NCBI GenBank assembly: GCA_005808475.1
Contig: SYLY01000271.1
Span: 1-54,221 of the forward strand
DNA: 54,221 nucleotides
Direction of reading: 5' to 3'
Source: Acidobacteriota bacterium
Lineage (GTDB): Bacteria; Acidobacteriota; Terriglobia; Bryobacterales; Bryobacteraceae
Within the stretch, counting starts at the first letter, position 1, and every line of letters starts with the position of its first letter. The notes beneath the pieces were generated by a model. The model was not told the DNA's origin, ran no database searches, and worked only from the letters and a program-made list of their open reading frames with translations. Below, one piece after another: positions 41,636-49,622 of the stretch. The translations under genes and the position numbers were made by a program.

Positions 41636-43207
41636 ATGATCTGGCTTCTGGCATTCTTCGTGGCGGGGCAAGACGTCCGCCTGACGCACCGGTCGGCGAT
41701 CGACGGTACGGATCAGCCGTACCGCGTCTACGTTCCTTCGAGCTACGACGGCTCGCGGTCGTTCCCGCTGGTGGTGGCGATGCACGGCACCGGCGGCGAC
41801 GAGAACACGCTGTTCGATCAGCCCACCTACGGGACGCTGAAACCGGCGGCGGAGAAGCACGGCGCGATCGTCGTCAGTCCGCTGGCGCGCGGCGTCACCG
41901 AGTATCGTGGCATCGGCGAGGCGGATGTCTTCGAGGTGCTGGCGGATGTGAAGAAGCGCTACCGCGTCGACGAGGATCGGGTGTATCTCACGGGCCACTC
42001 CATGGGCGGAACCGGCGCCGCCTACATCGCCCTGCATCACCCGGACCGGTTCGCCGCCGCCGCGCCGCTCGCCGCCGCTTACGGATGGCCGTGGCTCGCC
42101 GAAAACGGGAAGCACGTGCCGATGCTCTGGATCGCGGGCGAGAAGGATGCCGGCTTCTACCATCGCGGCGTCCAGGCCGGCGTCGACCGCATGCGCGCGC
42201 TCGGCAATCCGGTGACGCTCGAAACCATCCCCGGCGGCGGCCACTCCGCACCGGTGCAGGACTTCGACCGCGTGTTCGCCTGGCTGCTGCGCCACAAGCG
42301 CGTCGCTCGTCCCGCCGAGTTCGTCTTCGTGGCCGACACGCCGCGCCACGGTGACGCCTACGGCATCTCCATTCGAGAGATCGAGAAGCCGGGCGCCGTG
42401 GCTAGGGTGACGGGACGCGGGGCGGATGCGCGCCTGGACCTGACGCTCGACAACGTCGCCGCCATCGCGGTGCGGCCGCCCGGGCCGGAACTGGCGCTAA
42501 CGGTCAACGGCCGCCGCATGTTTCGAGGAAAGGTGGGCGCGGAGGAGGAGGTGCTGGTGCGCGGGGGCAAGGCGGTGAAGCAGCCCCGCCGCGTCAGCGA
42601 CCCCGCGGTCTACCGCCGGACTCCAGTCTCGACGACGTCGCGCGAATTGGGGATGGAGGGTATCGAGCCCGAACTCGGCAACTGGATCGCGGACGCGCTT
42701 CGGACCGCCGCTGGAGCGGACATCGCGCTGTTCAACCGCCAGTATTATCGCGGGCTGCCCCTGCCCGCGGGCCAGGTCGACGTGGTGGATCTGATCCAGG
42801 CGAACCGGCCGTTCGATCAGTATCTGGTGCTCGCCGATCTGAAGGGCAGCGACATTCTCGAGATCCTGGACGCGAACCTCGATCCGGGCAAGGCGTTGCC
42901 GATGGGCGCCGATCGCGCCGGGGCCAGCCGGCAGGTGCTGGTGTCGGGGATGCAGTACACGTTCCGGCGCGGCGCTCCGGCCGGCAAGCGGATCGCGTCC
43001 AGCAGCCTGGATCCGGATCGAGTCTACAAGGTCGCGCTCGAGGGGCAAGTGGTGGAGCGCGAAACGATCCTGCTGGCTGGCCGCTTCGGCAAGCTCGACT
43101 ACCGGACCACCGGCGTGTCGTTCACCATGGCGCTCTACGGCCATGCCGCGCGAGCCGGGCGGATCGAACCGGCGCTCGAAGGCCGCGTGATGGCGGTGCG
43201 GGAGTAG
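41636..43207 (+). CDS. Esterase fused to a 5'-nucleotidase C-terminal-like domain
   Basis: A 523-residue protein. A short hydrophobic N-terminus may be a signal. Residues about 15-225 form an alpha/beta hydrolase of the esterase/PHB-depolymerase type: nucleophile Ser122 (GHSMGG), Asp171 (GEKDAGF) and His203 (GGGHS). The second half, about 335-515, resembles the C-terminal domain of periplasmic 5'-nucleotidases (NWIADALRTAAGADIALFN, GSDILEILDANL). The metallophosphatase half is absent. I know no standard family with this fusion, so the combined substrate is unclear. It is co-transcribed with the amidohydrolase and ends 5 bp before a convergent gene. Confidence 0.82.
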   Translation: MIWLLAFFVAGQDVRLTHRSAIDGTDQPYRVYVPSSYDGSRSFPLVVAMHGTGGDENTLFDQPTYGTLKPAAEKHGAIVVSPLARGVTEYRGIGEADVFEVLADVKKRYRVDEDRVYLTGHSMGGTGAAYIALHHPDRFAAAAPLAAAYGWPWLAENGKHVPMLWIAGEKDAGFYHRGVQAGVDRMRALGNPVTLETIPGGGHSAPVQDFDRVFAWLLRHKRVARPAEFVFVADTPRHGDAYGISIREIEKPGAVARVTGRGADARLDLTLDNVAAIAVRPPGPELALTVNGRRMFRGKVGAEEEVLVRGGKAVKQPRRVSDPAVYRRTPVSTTSRELGMEGIEPELGNWIADALRTAAGADIALFNRQYYRGLPLPAGQVDVVDLIQANRPFDQYLVLADLKGSDILEILDANLDPGKALPMGADRAGASRQVLVSGMQYTFRRGAPAGKRIASSSLDPDRVYKVALEGQVVERETILLAGRFGKLDYRTTGVSFTMALYGHAARAGRIEPALEGRVMAVRE

Positions 43208-43212
43208 CGCGC

Positions 43213-44028
43213 CTACTGGCAACGCGGCACGGCGGGCGCCCACTGCACCGGATTCACCGGCACGCCGAACACATACAAGCCCCAGTGCAGATGCGGACCC
43301 GTCGCGAACCCCGTCGCGCCCACGAATCCGACGACGTCGCCCTGGCGGACCTCCTGCCCTTCCTGGGCCGCGATCTTCGACAGATGCAAGTAGTGCGTGG
43401 TGACGCCTTGTCCGTGATCGATGCCCACCGTGCCGCCGTGCATCCGCCACATCCGCGCCACCTTCACCGTTCCGGCCGCCGCCGCCTTCACCGGCCGTCC
43501 GGCGGGCGAAAGCAGGTCCAGCCCGCGATGGTAGTTTCCGCTCGCCTTGCCGTTGTGATAGCGCAGCACGCCGAACGACGAATTGCGGCAATCGGGGACC
43601 GGCGGCCCGAACGGACGGGACCACTTGCGCTCGGGCGTCACCGACCGGTGCAACGCCGTCATCGCCTCCATTTCGCCCGGCAGCGGGCCAAGCGCTTTCA
43701 TGGCCTTTGTGGCGGCGATGTTCTGGATCGGATACTTCGCGTCCGCGACCGTGATCTTCGCCTCGTGCGCCACGCGGCCGCCTTCGCCCAGGATCGTGAC
43801 GCGATGCACGCCGGGCGGGTGCGTCACCACCACCGGCAGCACTCCCACCGAACGTCCCTTTTCCGCGAACAGGGGAACGGTGAGCGTCCCCAGCCGGGCC
43901 TTGAACTGGCCCGGCGGCGCTTCGATCTCGATGGTCTCGCCCTGCCGGACCGATGGCGTCACGCGGAACCCTTCCTGCCCGAGAACGGTCCCCGCGAAGA
44001 TCGCCAGCCAGGCGGCTCTACTCGACAT
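43213..44028 (-). CDS. M23 family metalloendopeptidase
   Basis: A 271-residue exported protein (signal MSSRAAWLAIFAGTVLGQ). A beta-rich N-terminal part (about 20-95) precedes the LytM/M23 domain. Zinc ligands His167, Asp171 (YHRGLD) and His248 (PHLHWG), and His215 (THYLHL), are all present, so it should be active on peptidoglycan cross-links in the periplasm. It is the last gene of the inositol-phosphate-synthase operon, overlapping the enolase-family gene by 11 bp. Confidence 0.93.
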   Translation of the reverse strand: MSSRAAWLAIFAGTVLGQEGFRVTPSVRQGETIEIEAPPGQFKARLGTLTVPLFAEKGRSVGVLPVVVTHPPGVHRVTILGEGGRVAHEAKITVADAKYPIQNIAATKAMKALGPLPGEMEAMTALHRSVTPERKWSRPFGPPVPDCRNSSFGVLRYHNGKASGNYHRGLDLLSPAGRPVKAAAAGTVKVARMWRMHGGTVGIDHGQGVTTHYLHLSKIAAQEGQEVRQGDVVGFVGATGFATGPHLHWGLYVFGVPVNPVQWAPAVPRCQ

Positions 44029-45178
44029 CCGCCTGCGTGCGCCGCAGTTCCCAGCCCGGCTTGAACAGCGGCAGGAAGTTCTCCGCGCGATAGGGATGGC
44101 GCGCGATCTCCTCGAGGTTCAGGTCGATGCCCAAGCCGGGGCGGTCTGGAATGTCGATGTAGCCATCCACCACCCGCACCGGATTCGTCACGATATCGTG
44201 GATCCAGGGCTCGTTGAATTCGTCGAAAATCTCGTGCACGTAGAAGTTGGGCAGGCTTGCGTTCAGTTGCACGCAGGCGGCCGAACAGACCGGTCCCTGC
44301 GCGCTGTGGGGCGCCACCACGCCGAAGTGCGCGTCCACCATGTCGCAGATCTTGCGCGTAGGCCACAGGCCGCCGAGATTCAGCGGCTCCGGCTGCAGGA
44401 TGCTCACCGCCTCGCTCTTCAGCAGTTCGGCGAACTGCTGCTTGTTGGAGAAAGACTCGCCCGTGGCGATGGGAACCGGACTGCGCCGCGCCACTTCCAC
44501 CATCGCGGCGTTGTTGGTGTGCGGCACCGGCTCCTCGAACCAGGCGGGCCGCATGGGCGCCATGGCATCGGCGAACTGGAGCGCGGTGGCCACGTTGAAG
44601 CGGCAGTGCCCCTCGATCAGGATGTCCACCCGCGGACCCACCGCGTCCCGAACCGCGCGGATGATGTCGACGGACAAGTCGAAGTCGTAGGCGGAGCAGG
44701 TGCGCCACATCGATCCGAACGGATCGAACTTCAGCGCCGTATAGCCGCGCCGCGCCACCTCCCGCGCCTTCTCGTGGAACGATTCCGGGGTGCGCGGCCC
44801 GCGATACCAGCCGTTGGCGTAGGCTCGCAGCTTGTCGTGGCAGCGTCCACCCCACAGGTTATAGACGGGCTGATTGCACGCCTTGCCGATGATGTCCCAC
44901 AGCGCGATTTCGATCGCCGCGATGGCGCACATCTGGATCTGCGCGCCGTCGCCGTAGATGTCGCGGATCAGCCGGGTGTGGATCGTTTCCACCTGGAACG
45001 GATCCAGGCCCAGGATGTGCGGCTTCAGTTCGTGAACGGCCGCTTCCACCGTTTTCGGCAGGAAGTTGAGGGTGCCCTCGCCGACCCCGTGAATGCCCTC
45101 GTCGGTGATCACCTTGGCGAACAGCCAGTTCTTCCAGGGATTGCCGGCGATGTAGGTCTCGATGGCCGCGATTTTCAT
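44018..45178 (-). CDS. Enolase-superfamily dehydratase (mandelate racemase/muconate lactonizing type)
   Basis: A 386-residue TIM-barrel enzyme. Metal-site motifs IEGHCRF, FEEPVP and TGESF are present, and PHSAQGP supplies a candidate catalytic His with LKFDPFG carrying the Lys/Asp pair. This resembles acid-sugar dehydratases (galactonate/mandelate racemase group). It should act on a sugar acid in the cytosol. It lies between the SDR gene (6 bp) and the M23 gene, which suggests a sugar-acid route linked to the operon's inositol enzyme, but the substrate is unknown. Confidence 0.9.
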   Translation of the reverse strand: MKIAAIETYIAGNPWKNWLFAKVITDEGIHGVGEGTLNFLPKTVEAAVHELKPHILGLDPFQVETIHTRLIRDIYGDGAQIQMCAIAAIEIALWDIIGKACNQPVYNLWGGRCHDKLRAYANGWYRGPRTPESFHEKAREVARRGYTALKFDPFGSMWRTCSAYDFDLSVDIIRAVRDAVGPRVDILIEGHCRFNVATALQFADAMAPMRPAWFEEPVPHTNNAAMVEVARRSPVPIATGESFSNKQQFAELLKSEAVSILQPEPLNLGGLWPTRKICDMVDAHFGVVAPHSAQGPVCSAACVQLNASLPNFYVHEIFDEFNEPWIHDIVTNPVRVVDGYIDIPDRPGLGIDLNLEEIARHPYRAENFLPLFKPGWELRRTQADVE

Positions 45179-45184
45179 GGGCTT

Positions 45185-46174
45185 CTATCCGTGGGTCTTG
45201 GGTCCGTACGCCGCGAGCATCTTGTCCTCGAAGTCGAAGTTCTTCGGCGCTCCGTTGGAGTTCTTCTGGTACCACTTGTAGGACTCTTTCAAGCCCTGGT
45301 CGAACGGCGTGGACTGCCACTTGAGCACGCGTTGGATCTTCTGCGTCACCATCGTGATGGGCGGCATGTCGTAGTAGACGCCGAAGTACAGCGGCGCTCG
45401 CATCGGATGGCCGCCGGCCGCCAGTAGATTCTCGCGCGGAACGTGGACCATCGACGGCTGGTATTTGGCCGCCGCCGCCAGCGCCTGAATCAGCTCCGTC
45501 TGCGTCACCGGCTTGGGATTGGCGACGTTGAACGCGTGTCCCACCGCGCCGGGGCAATCCATCGCCTTGATGCAGGCATCCACCAGGTCCTTCACGAAGA
45601 CGAACTGCATGAGGCGGCGTCCGTCGCCGGGCACCAGCACGGGGCGGCCCGCCGCGAATCGATCCCAGAAGAACTGCTCGCGGTAGAACGGATTCTCCGG
45701 CCCGTAGACGTAGGGCGGACGCAGCGTCACCACCGGCAAACCGTGGCGCTGATGCAGCCGGAACAGGACCCGCTCGCTCTGCGCCTTGTTGCGAACGTAG
45801 CTGTCGGGGTGGGTGTCGATCGCCAACCCGTCGCCTTCCTGGTGATTGAGTCCGTCGCCGTAGGCGGCCACCGACGACATGAAGATGTACCGCTGCAGCT
45901 TGCCGCACGCCATCGCTGTCGCGCCCACCTGTTCCGCCGTGGTGCCGCGTTCCCAGTCGTAGACGTTATCGAACACCACGTCGAACTCCCGGCCTTCCAC
46001 GGCGGCCTTGAACGACGAGGGATCGTTGCGGTCGCCGATGAGTTCGGCCACGCGCTTGCCGAAGTCGTGCCCCGGTTTGCGATGCAGGATCGAAACCGCG
46101 TGACCCGCCTTGAGCAGCTCCTTGACAAGGAGCTTTCCGATGAACAGCGTACCGCCGACGACCAGGACTCTCAT
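45185..46174 (-). CDS. NAD-dependent epimerase/dehydratase (extended SDR)
   Basis: A 329-residue extended short-chain dehydrogenase. GGTLFIG is the nucleotide-binding Gly motif, MSSVAAYG precedes the catalytic YxxxK (YVRNK), and RPPYVYGP is typical. Acts on nucleotide sugars or sugar derivatives. It is 15 bp after the inositol-phosphate synthase gene. It may reduce or epimerise a product of that pathway; this is inferred from the operon. Confidence 0.92.
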   Translation of the reverse strand: MRVLVVGGTLFIGKLLVKELLKAGHAVSILHRKPGHDFGKRVAELIGDRNDPSSFKAAVEGREFDVVFDNVYDWERGTTAEQVGATAMACGKLQRYIFMSSVAAYGDGLNHQEGDGLAIDTHPDSYVRNKAQSERVLFRLHQRHGLPVVTLRPPYVYGPENPFYREQFFWDRFAAGRPVLVPGDGRRLMQFVFVKDLVDACIKAMDCPGAVGHAFNVANPKPVTQTELIQALAAAAKYQPSMVHVPRENLLAAGGHPMRAPLYFGVYYDMPPITMVTQKIQRVLKWQSTPFDQGLKESYKWYQKNSNGAPKNFDFEDKMLAAYGPKTHG

Positions 46175-46189
46175 CGCGCCCGGTTCCGG

Positions 46190-47509
46190 CTAGTCGTAGT
46201 ATTCGAGACCCAGGTGCGTAATCAGGTCTTCTCCCATCAGGTAGCGCAGCCTGTTCTTGAGCTTCATCAACTGAATGAAGATGTCGTGCTCGGGATAGAG
46301 GCCCGGCGCCGTCATCGGAGCTTTGAAGTAGAACGACAGCCACTCCTGGATGCCGCGCATGCCGGCGCGTTGGGCCAGGTCCATGAACAGCACCAGGTCG
46401 AGCACGATGGGCGCGGCCAGGATGGAATCGCGGCAAAGGAAGTCGATCTTGATCTGCATCGGATAGCCGAGCCATCCGAAGATGTCGATGTTGTCCCAGC
46501 CCTCCTTCTCGTCGCCGCGCGGCGGATAGTAGTTGATCCGCACCGCGTGGTACAGGTCCTTGTACAGCCCGGGATAAAGCTCGGGCTGCAGGATCTGGTC
46601 GAGCACGCTGAGCTTGGTCTCTTCCTTGGTCTTGAAGGACCCGGGATCGTCCAGCACCTCGCCGTCGCGATTGCCGAGGATATTCGTCGAGAACCAGCCG
46701 TTGATTCCCAGCATGCGTGACTTGAGGCCGGGCGCGAGCAGCGTTTTCATGAACGTCTGGCCGGTCTTGAAGTCCTTGCCGCAAACGGGCAGGCCGTTGT
46801 CCCGCGCCATGTCGAGCAGCGCGGGCGTGTCGTGCGTGAGATTGGGCGCTCCGTTGGCGAACGGCACGCCCGACTTCAGCGCGGCGTAGGCGTACACCTG
46901 GCTCGGCGCGATGTCGGCGCTGTTCTTGGCCAATCCCTTTTCGAACGCGGCCAGCGTGGCGTGAACGGCGGACGGCTTGGTGAACGTTTCCGTCGATCCG
47001 CACCAGATCATCACCAGGCGGTCGCACTTGTTGGCCTTCTTGAAGCCGGCGATGTCCGCCATCAACTGCTCGGCCATCGCCATTTTGTTGGCGCCGGTCT
47101 TCACGTTCGGGCCGTTGATTCTCTTGACGTAGTTCTGGTCGAACACCGCCGTCATCGGCTTGATGCCACCGAGGAACTTCTTCACCTGCCCCAGGTGTTC
47201 CTTGCCGAGCACGGCCGCGTTCGTGGCCGCCTGGTAGGCGTTGTCCTCATAGATATCCCAGCCGCCGAAGACCAGATCGGTCAGTTTGGCCAAGGGCACG
47301 AAGTCCTTGATCATCGGCGACCGGCCGTCGGTGCGTTTGCCGAGCCGGACGGTCGCCAATTGGGTCAACGAACCGACCGGATTCGACTTGCCTTTTCGCA
47401 CGAGTTCGACGCCGGCCATGAATGTGGTGGCCACGGCGCCCATGCCGGGAATCAGAACGCCGAGCTTTCCCTTGGCGGGCGCTATCGTGGCTGGGGAGGG
47501 ATTGGACAA
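46190..47509 (-). CDS. ino1: myo-Inositol-1-phosphate synthase
   Basis: A 439-residue enzyme converting glucose-6-phosphate to 1D-myo-inositol-3-phosphate with NAD. The start is TTG 47509 with AGGAG 7 nt upstream. The NAD motif (GMGAVATT), WCGSTETF, and the hallmark GNRDG with LSVLDQIL segment are present. Size fits the bacterial family. First gene of the operon with an SDR, an enolase-superfamily enzyme and an M23 peptidase, so inositol may feed a polyol or lipid head-group pathway. Divergent from the LytTR regulator. Confidence 0.93.
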   Translation of the reverse strand: MSNPSPATIAPAKGKLGVLIPGMGAVATTFMAGVELVRKGKSNPVGSLTQLATVRLGKRTDGRSPMIKDFVPLAKLTDLVFGGWDIYEDNAYQAATNAAVLGKEHLGQVKKFLGGIKPMTAVFDQNYVKRINGPNVKTGANKMAMAEQLMADIAGFKKANKCDRLVMIWCGSTETFTKPSAVHATLAAFEKGLAKNSADIAPSQVYAYAALKSGVPFANGAPNLTHDTPALLDMARDNGLPVCGKDFKTGQTFMKTLLAPGLKSRMLGINGWFSTNILGNRDGEVLDDPGSFKTKEETKLSVLDQILQPELYPGLYKDLYHAVRINYYPPRGDEKEGWDNIDIFGWLGYPMQIKIDFLCRDSILAAPIVLDLVLFMDLAQRAGMRGIQEWLSFYFKAPMTAPGLYPEHDIFIQLMKLKNRLRYLMGEDLITHLGLEYYD

Positions 47510-47554
47510 ACAAAAACTCCTGAAAAATGGCGGGTGCTGAGCGGGAGGGATTAA

Positions 47555-48376
47555 ATGCTCAAGCTGCTATACTATCACTTCCGAATGCAACCACGGGGCG
47601 CCGGCGTGTTGAGCGCGATACTGGCGGACGACGAACGATTGGCCCTGGACGAGCTGACGTACCTGCTTCGGGACTTCCCGGAGGTGGACATCATCGCCAC
47701 CGCCTCCAACGGTCTGGAAGCCGCCCAGCGGATAGACGAACTGGAGCCGGATGTCGTGTTCCTGGACGTCCAGATGCCGGGAATGGACGGCATGAGCGTC
47801 ATCCGGAAGATCCGCGATGGAGGCGGGTACCAGCCGTACTTCATCCTGGCGACCGCCTACGATCAGTACGCCGTCGAAGCGTTCCGCCTGGAGGCGCTCG
47901 ACTACCTGCTCAAGCCCGTCGAAAAGGACCGCCTGGGTGAAACGGTGGCCCGGGCCTCGAAGTTCGTGCTCGAACGGGCGCGAGCCTCCGCGGACGCGCC
48001 CGCTCCGGCGGTTCCCTCCGGACCTCGCACGTCGCTCGAGCGCGCCAAGATCCTGGTGCGGGCGCAAGGCCGCCACTTCGTCGTGGACGCGCCCGAGATC
48101 ATCTTCGCCACGATCGAGGACGGCACCATCACGGTGGTGACCGGCGCGTTCGAGGGCGTGGTGAACTACCGGACGATCGAGGAGTTGCAGTCGAATCTCG
48201 ACCCGGACACGTTCTGGCGGGTGCACCGTTCCTATCTGGTAAATATCCACCGAATTCGGGAAGTGATCCCGTGGTTCAAGTCGAGCTATCAGGTAAAGAT
48301 GGACGACAAGAAGGGCACGGAAATCCCGGTCAGCCGCGTGCAGACCAAGCGGCTGCGCACGTTGTTGAAGCTCTAG
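47555..48376 (+). CDS. LytTR-type response regulator
   Basis: A 273-residue regulator. Receiver domain about 20-140 with acidic residues (LADDE) and phospho-acceptor Asp71 (FLDVQMPG). The LytTR DNA-binding domain is at about 165-270 (FWRVHRSYLVNIHRIREV, in part). The start ATG 47555 has an excellent GGAGGG at 5 nt, but it gives about 18 residues before the usual receiver start; GTG 47606 would give a more normal N-terminus. No kinase gene is adjacent. Divergent from the inositol operon. Confidence 0.92.
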   Translation: MLKLLYYHFRMQPRGAGVLSAILADDERLALDELTYLLRDFPEVDIIATASNGLEAAQRIDELEPDVVFLDVQMPGMDGMSVIRKIRDGGGYQPYFILATAYDQYAVEAFRLEALDYLLKPVEKDRLGETVARASKFVLERARASADAPAPAVPSGPRTSLERAKILVRAQGRHFVVDAPEIIFATIEDGTITVVTGAFEGVVNYRTIEELQSNLDPDTFWRVHRSYLVNIHRIREVIPWFKSSYQVKMDDKKGTEIPVSRVQTKRLRTLLKL

Positions 48377-48389
48377 AATCCAGACGCGG

Positions 48390-49613
48390 TCAGCGCCGTC
48401 CGGCGGCCCCGGAAAGCCTGTCCGCGGCGGCCCGCAGAGTTTCCATTTTCTTGCAGAAGCAGAAACGGATCAGCGAAGCTCCGTCGCGCGGATCCTCGAA
48501 GAAGCTCGATCCCGGCACCGCCGCCACTCCCACGCTCTCGAGAAGGTATCGCGCGAAGGAGAGATCGTCCGGGTAGCCGAAACCGGAGATGTCCGCCATG
48601 ATGTAGTACGCGCCGCGCGGAGTGAAGCAACGGAAGCCGGCGCCGTTCAGTGCGCCAAGGAGGAAGTCGCGGCGCTCCCGGTAGTGCTCGCGCAGGCCGG
48701 CATGGAACTCCTCGCCGAGCCCGAGCGCCAGCACTCCCGCCTGTTGCATCGGCGCGGCGGCGTTGACCGTGAGGAAGTCGTGAACCTTGCGGATCGAATC
48801 GGTGAGATCGGGCGCCGCCAACATCCAGCCGACGCGCCATCCGGTAACGGAAAACGTCTTGCTCAGGCTGTTGACCAGAATCGTGCGGTCTCGCATGCCC
48901 GGCAACGTCGCGATGGGAATATGGACCGCTCCGTCGTAGAGAATGTGTTCGTAGATCTCGTCGGTGATGGCGAGCGTGTCGTGCTCCTGGCACAGTTCCG
49001 AGATGGTCTCGAGCTCCGCTCTGCTGAAGACCTTCCCCGCCGGATTGTGAGGATTGGTCACGATGATCGCCTTGGTGCGCGAATTGAAGGCGCGGCGCAA
49101 TTCCTCGGGATCGAACGTCCAGTCCGGCGGATGCAGCCGGACCAGGCGGCGCGTGGCTCCGCAAAGCCATGTGTCGGGTCCGTAGTTCTCGTAGTAGGGC
49201 TCGAACACGATGACTTCCTCGCCAGGATCGGTCGTTGCGAGTAGCGCCGCGATCATGGCCTCGGTGGAGCCGCAGACGACCGTGATTTCTCGCTCGGGAT
49301 CGTAGTCGAGCCCGTGCCGGCGCGAATAGTGCCCGGCTATGGCGTCGCGAAAATTCCGGGCTCCCCAGGTGATGGTGTACTGGTTGTGCTCGGCGGAAAT
49401 CGCCTCCCGCGCCGCGGCTTTGATCTCCTCCGGCGCGGCGAAATCGGGGAACCCTTGCGCCAGATTCACCGCGCCATGCATCACGGCGAGCCGGGTCATC
49501 TCGCGGATCACCGATTCGGTGAAGTTGCGCGTGCGGCTGCTGCGGAAGCGCGGCCGGGCCGTGGAGGCCTGCCGGCCCACGGACTGTTTCGAAGGAACGG
49601 TAGTGACGCCCAA
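48390..49613 (-). CDS. Class I/II PLP-dependent aminotransferase
   Basis: A 407-residue fold-type I aminotransferase. NLAQGFPDF, NPHNPAGK and the PLP lysine Lys252 (NSLSKTFSVTGWR) are intact. It resembles kynurenine/methionine-type aminotransferases. The frame opens at TTG 49613 and a GTG at 49580 is an alternative; both keep the RTRNFTESVI start region. Last gene of a three-gene operon, 9 bp after the transglycosylase. Confidence 0.9.
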   Translation of the reverse strand: MGVTTVPSKQSVGRQASTARPRFRSSRTRNFTESVIREMTRLAVMHGAVNLAQGFPDFAAPEEIKAAAREAISAEHNQYTITWGARNFRDAIAGHYSRRHGLDYDPEREITVVCGSTEAMIAALLATTDPGEEVIVFEPYYENYGPDTWLCGATRRLVRLHPPDWTFDPEELRRAFNSRTKAIIVTNPHNPAGKVFSRAELETISELCQEHDTLAITDEIYEHILYDGAVHIPIATLPGMRDRTILVNSLSKTFSVTGWRVGWMLAAPDLTDSIRKVHDFLTVNAAAPMQQAGVLALGLGEEFHAGLREHYRERRDFLLGALNGAGFRCFTPRGAYYIMADISGFGYPDDLSFARYLLESVGVAAVPGSSFFEDPRDGASLIRFCFCKKMETLRAAADRLSGAAGRR

Positions 49614-49622
49614 TCGTAGAGG

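Noticed and set aside
47568..47573. TATACT as the -10 of the LytTR gene
   Set aside because: It lies downstream of the ATG with the best ribosome site, and no -35 is visible.
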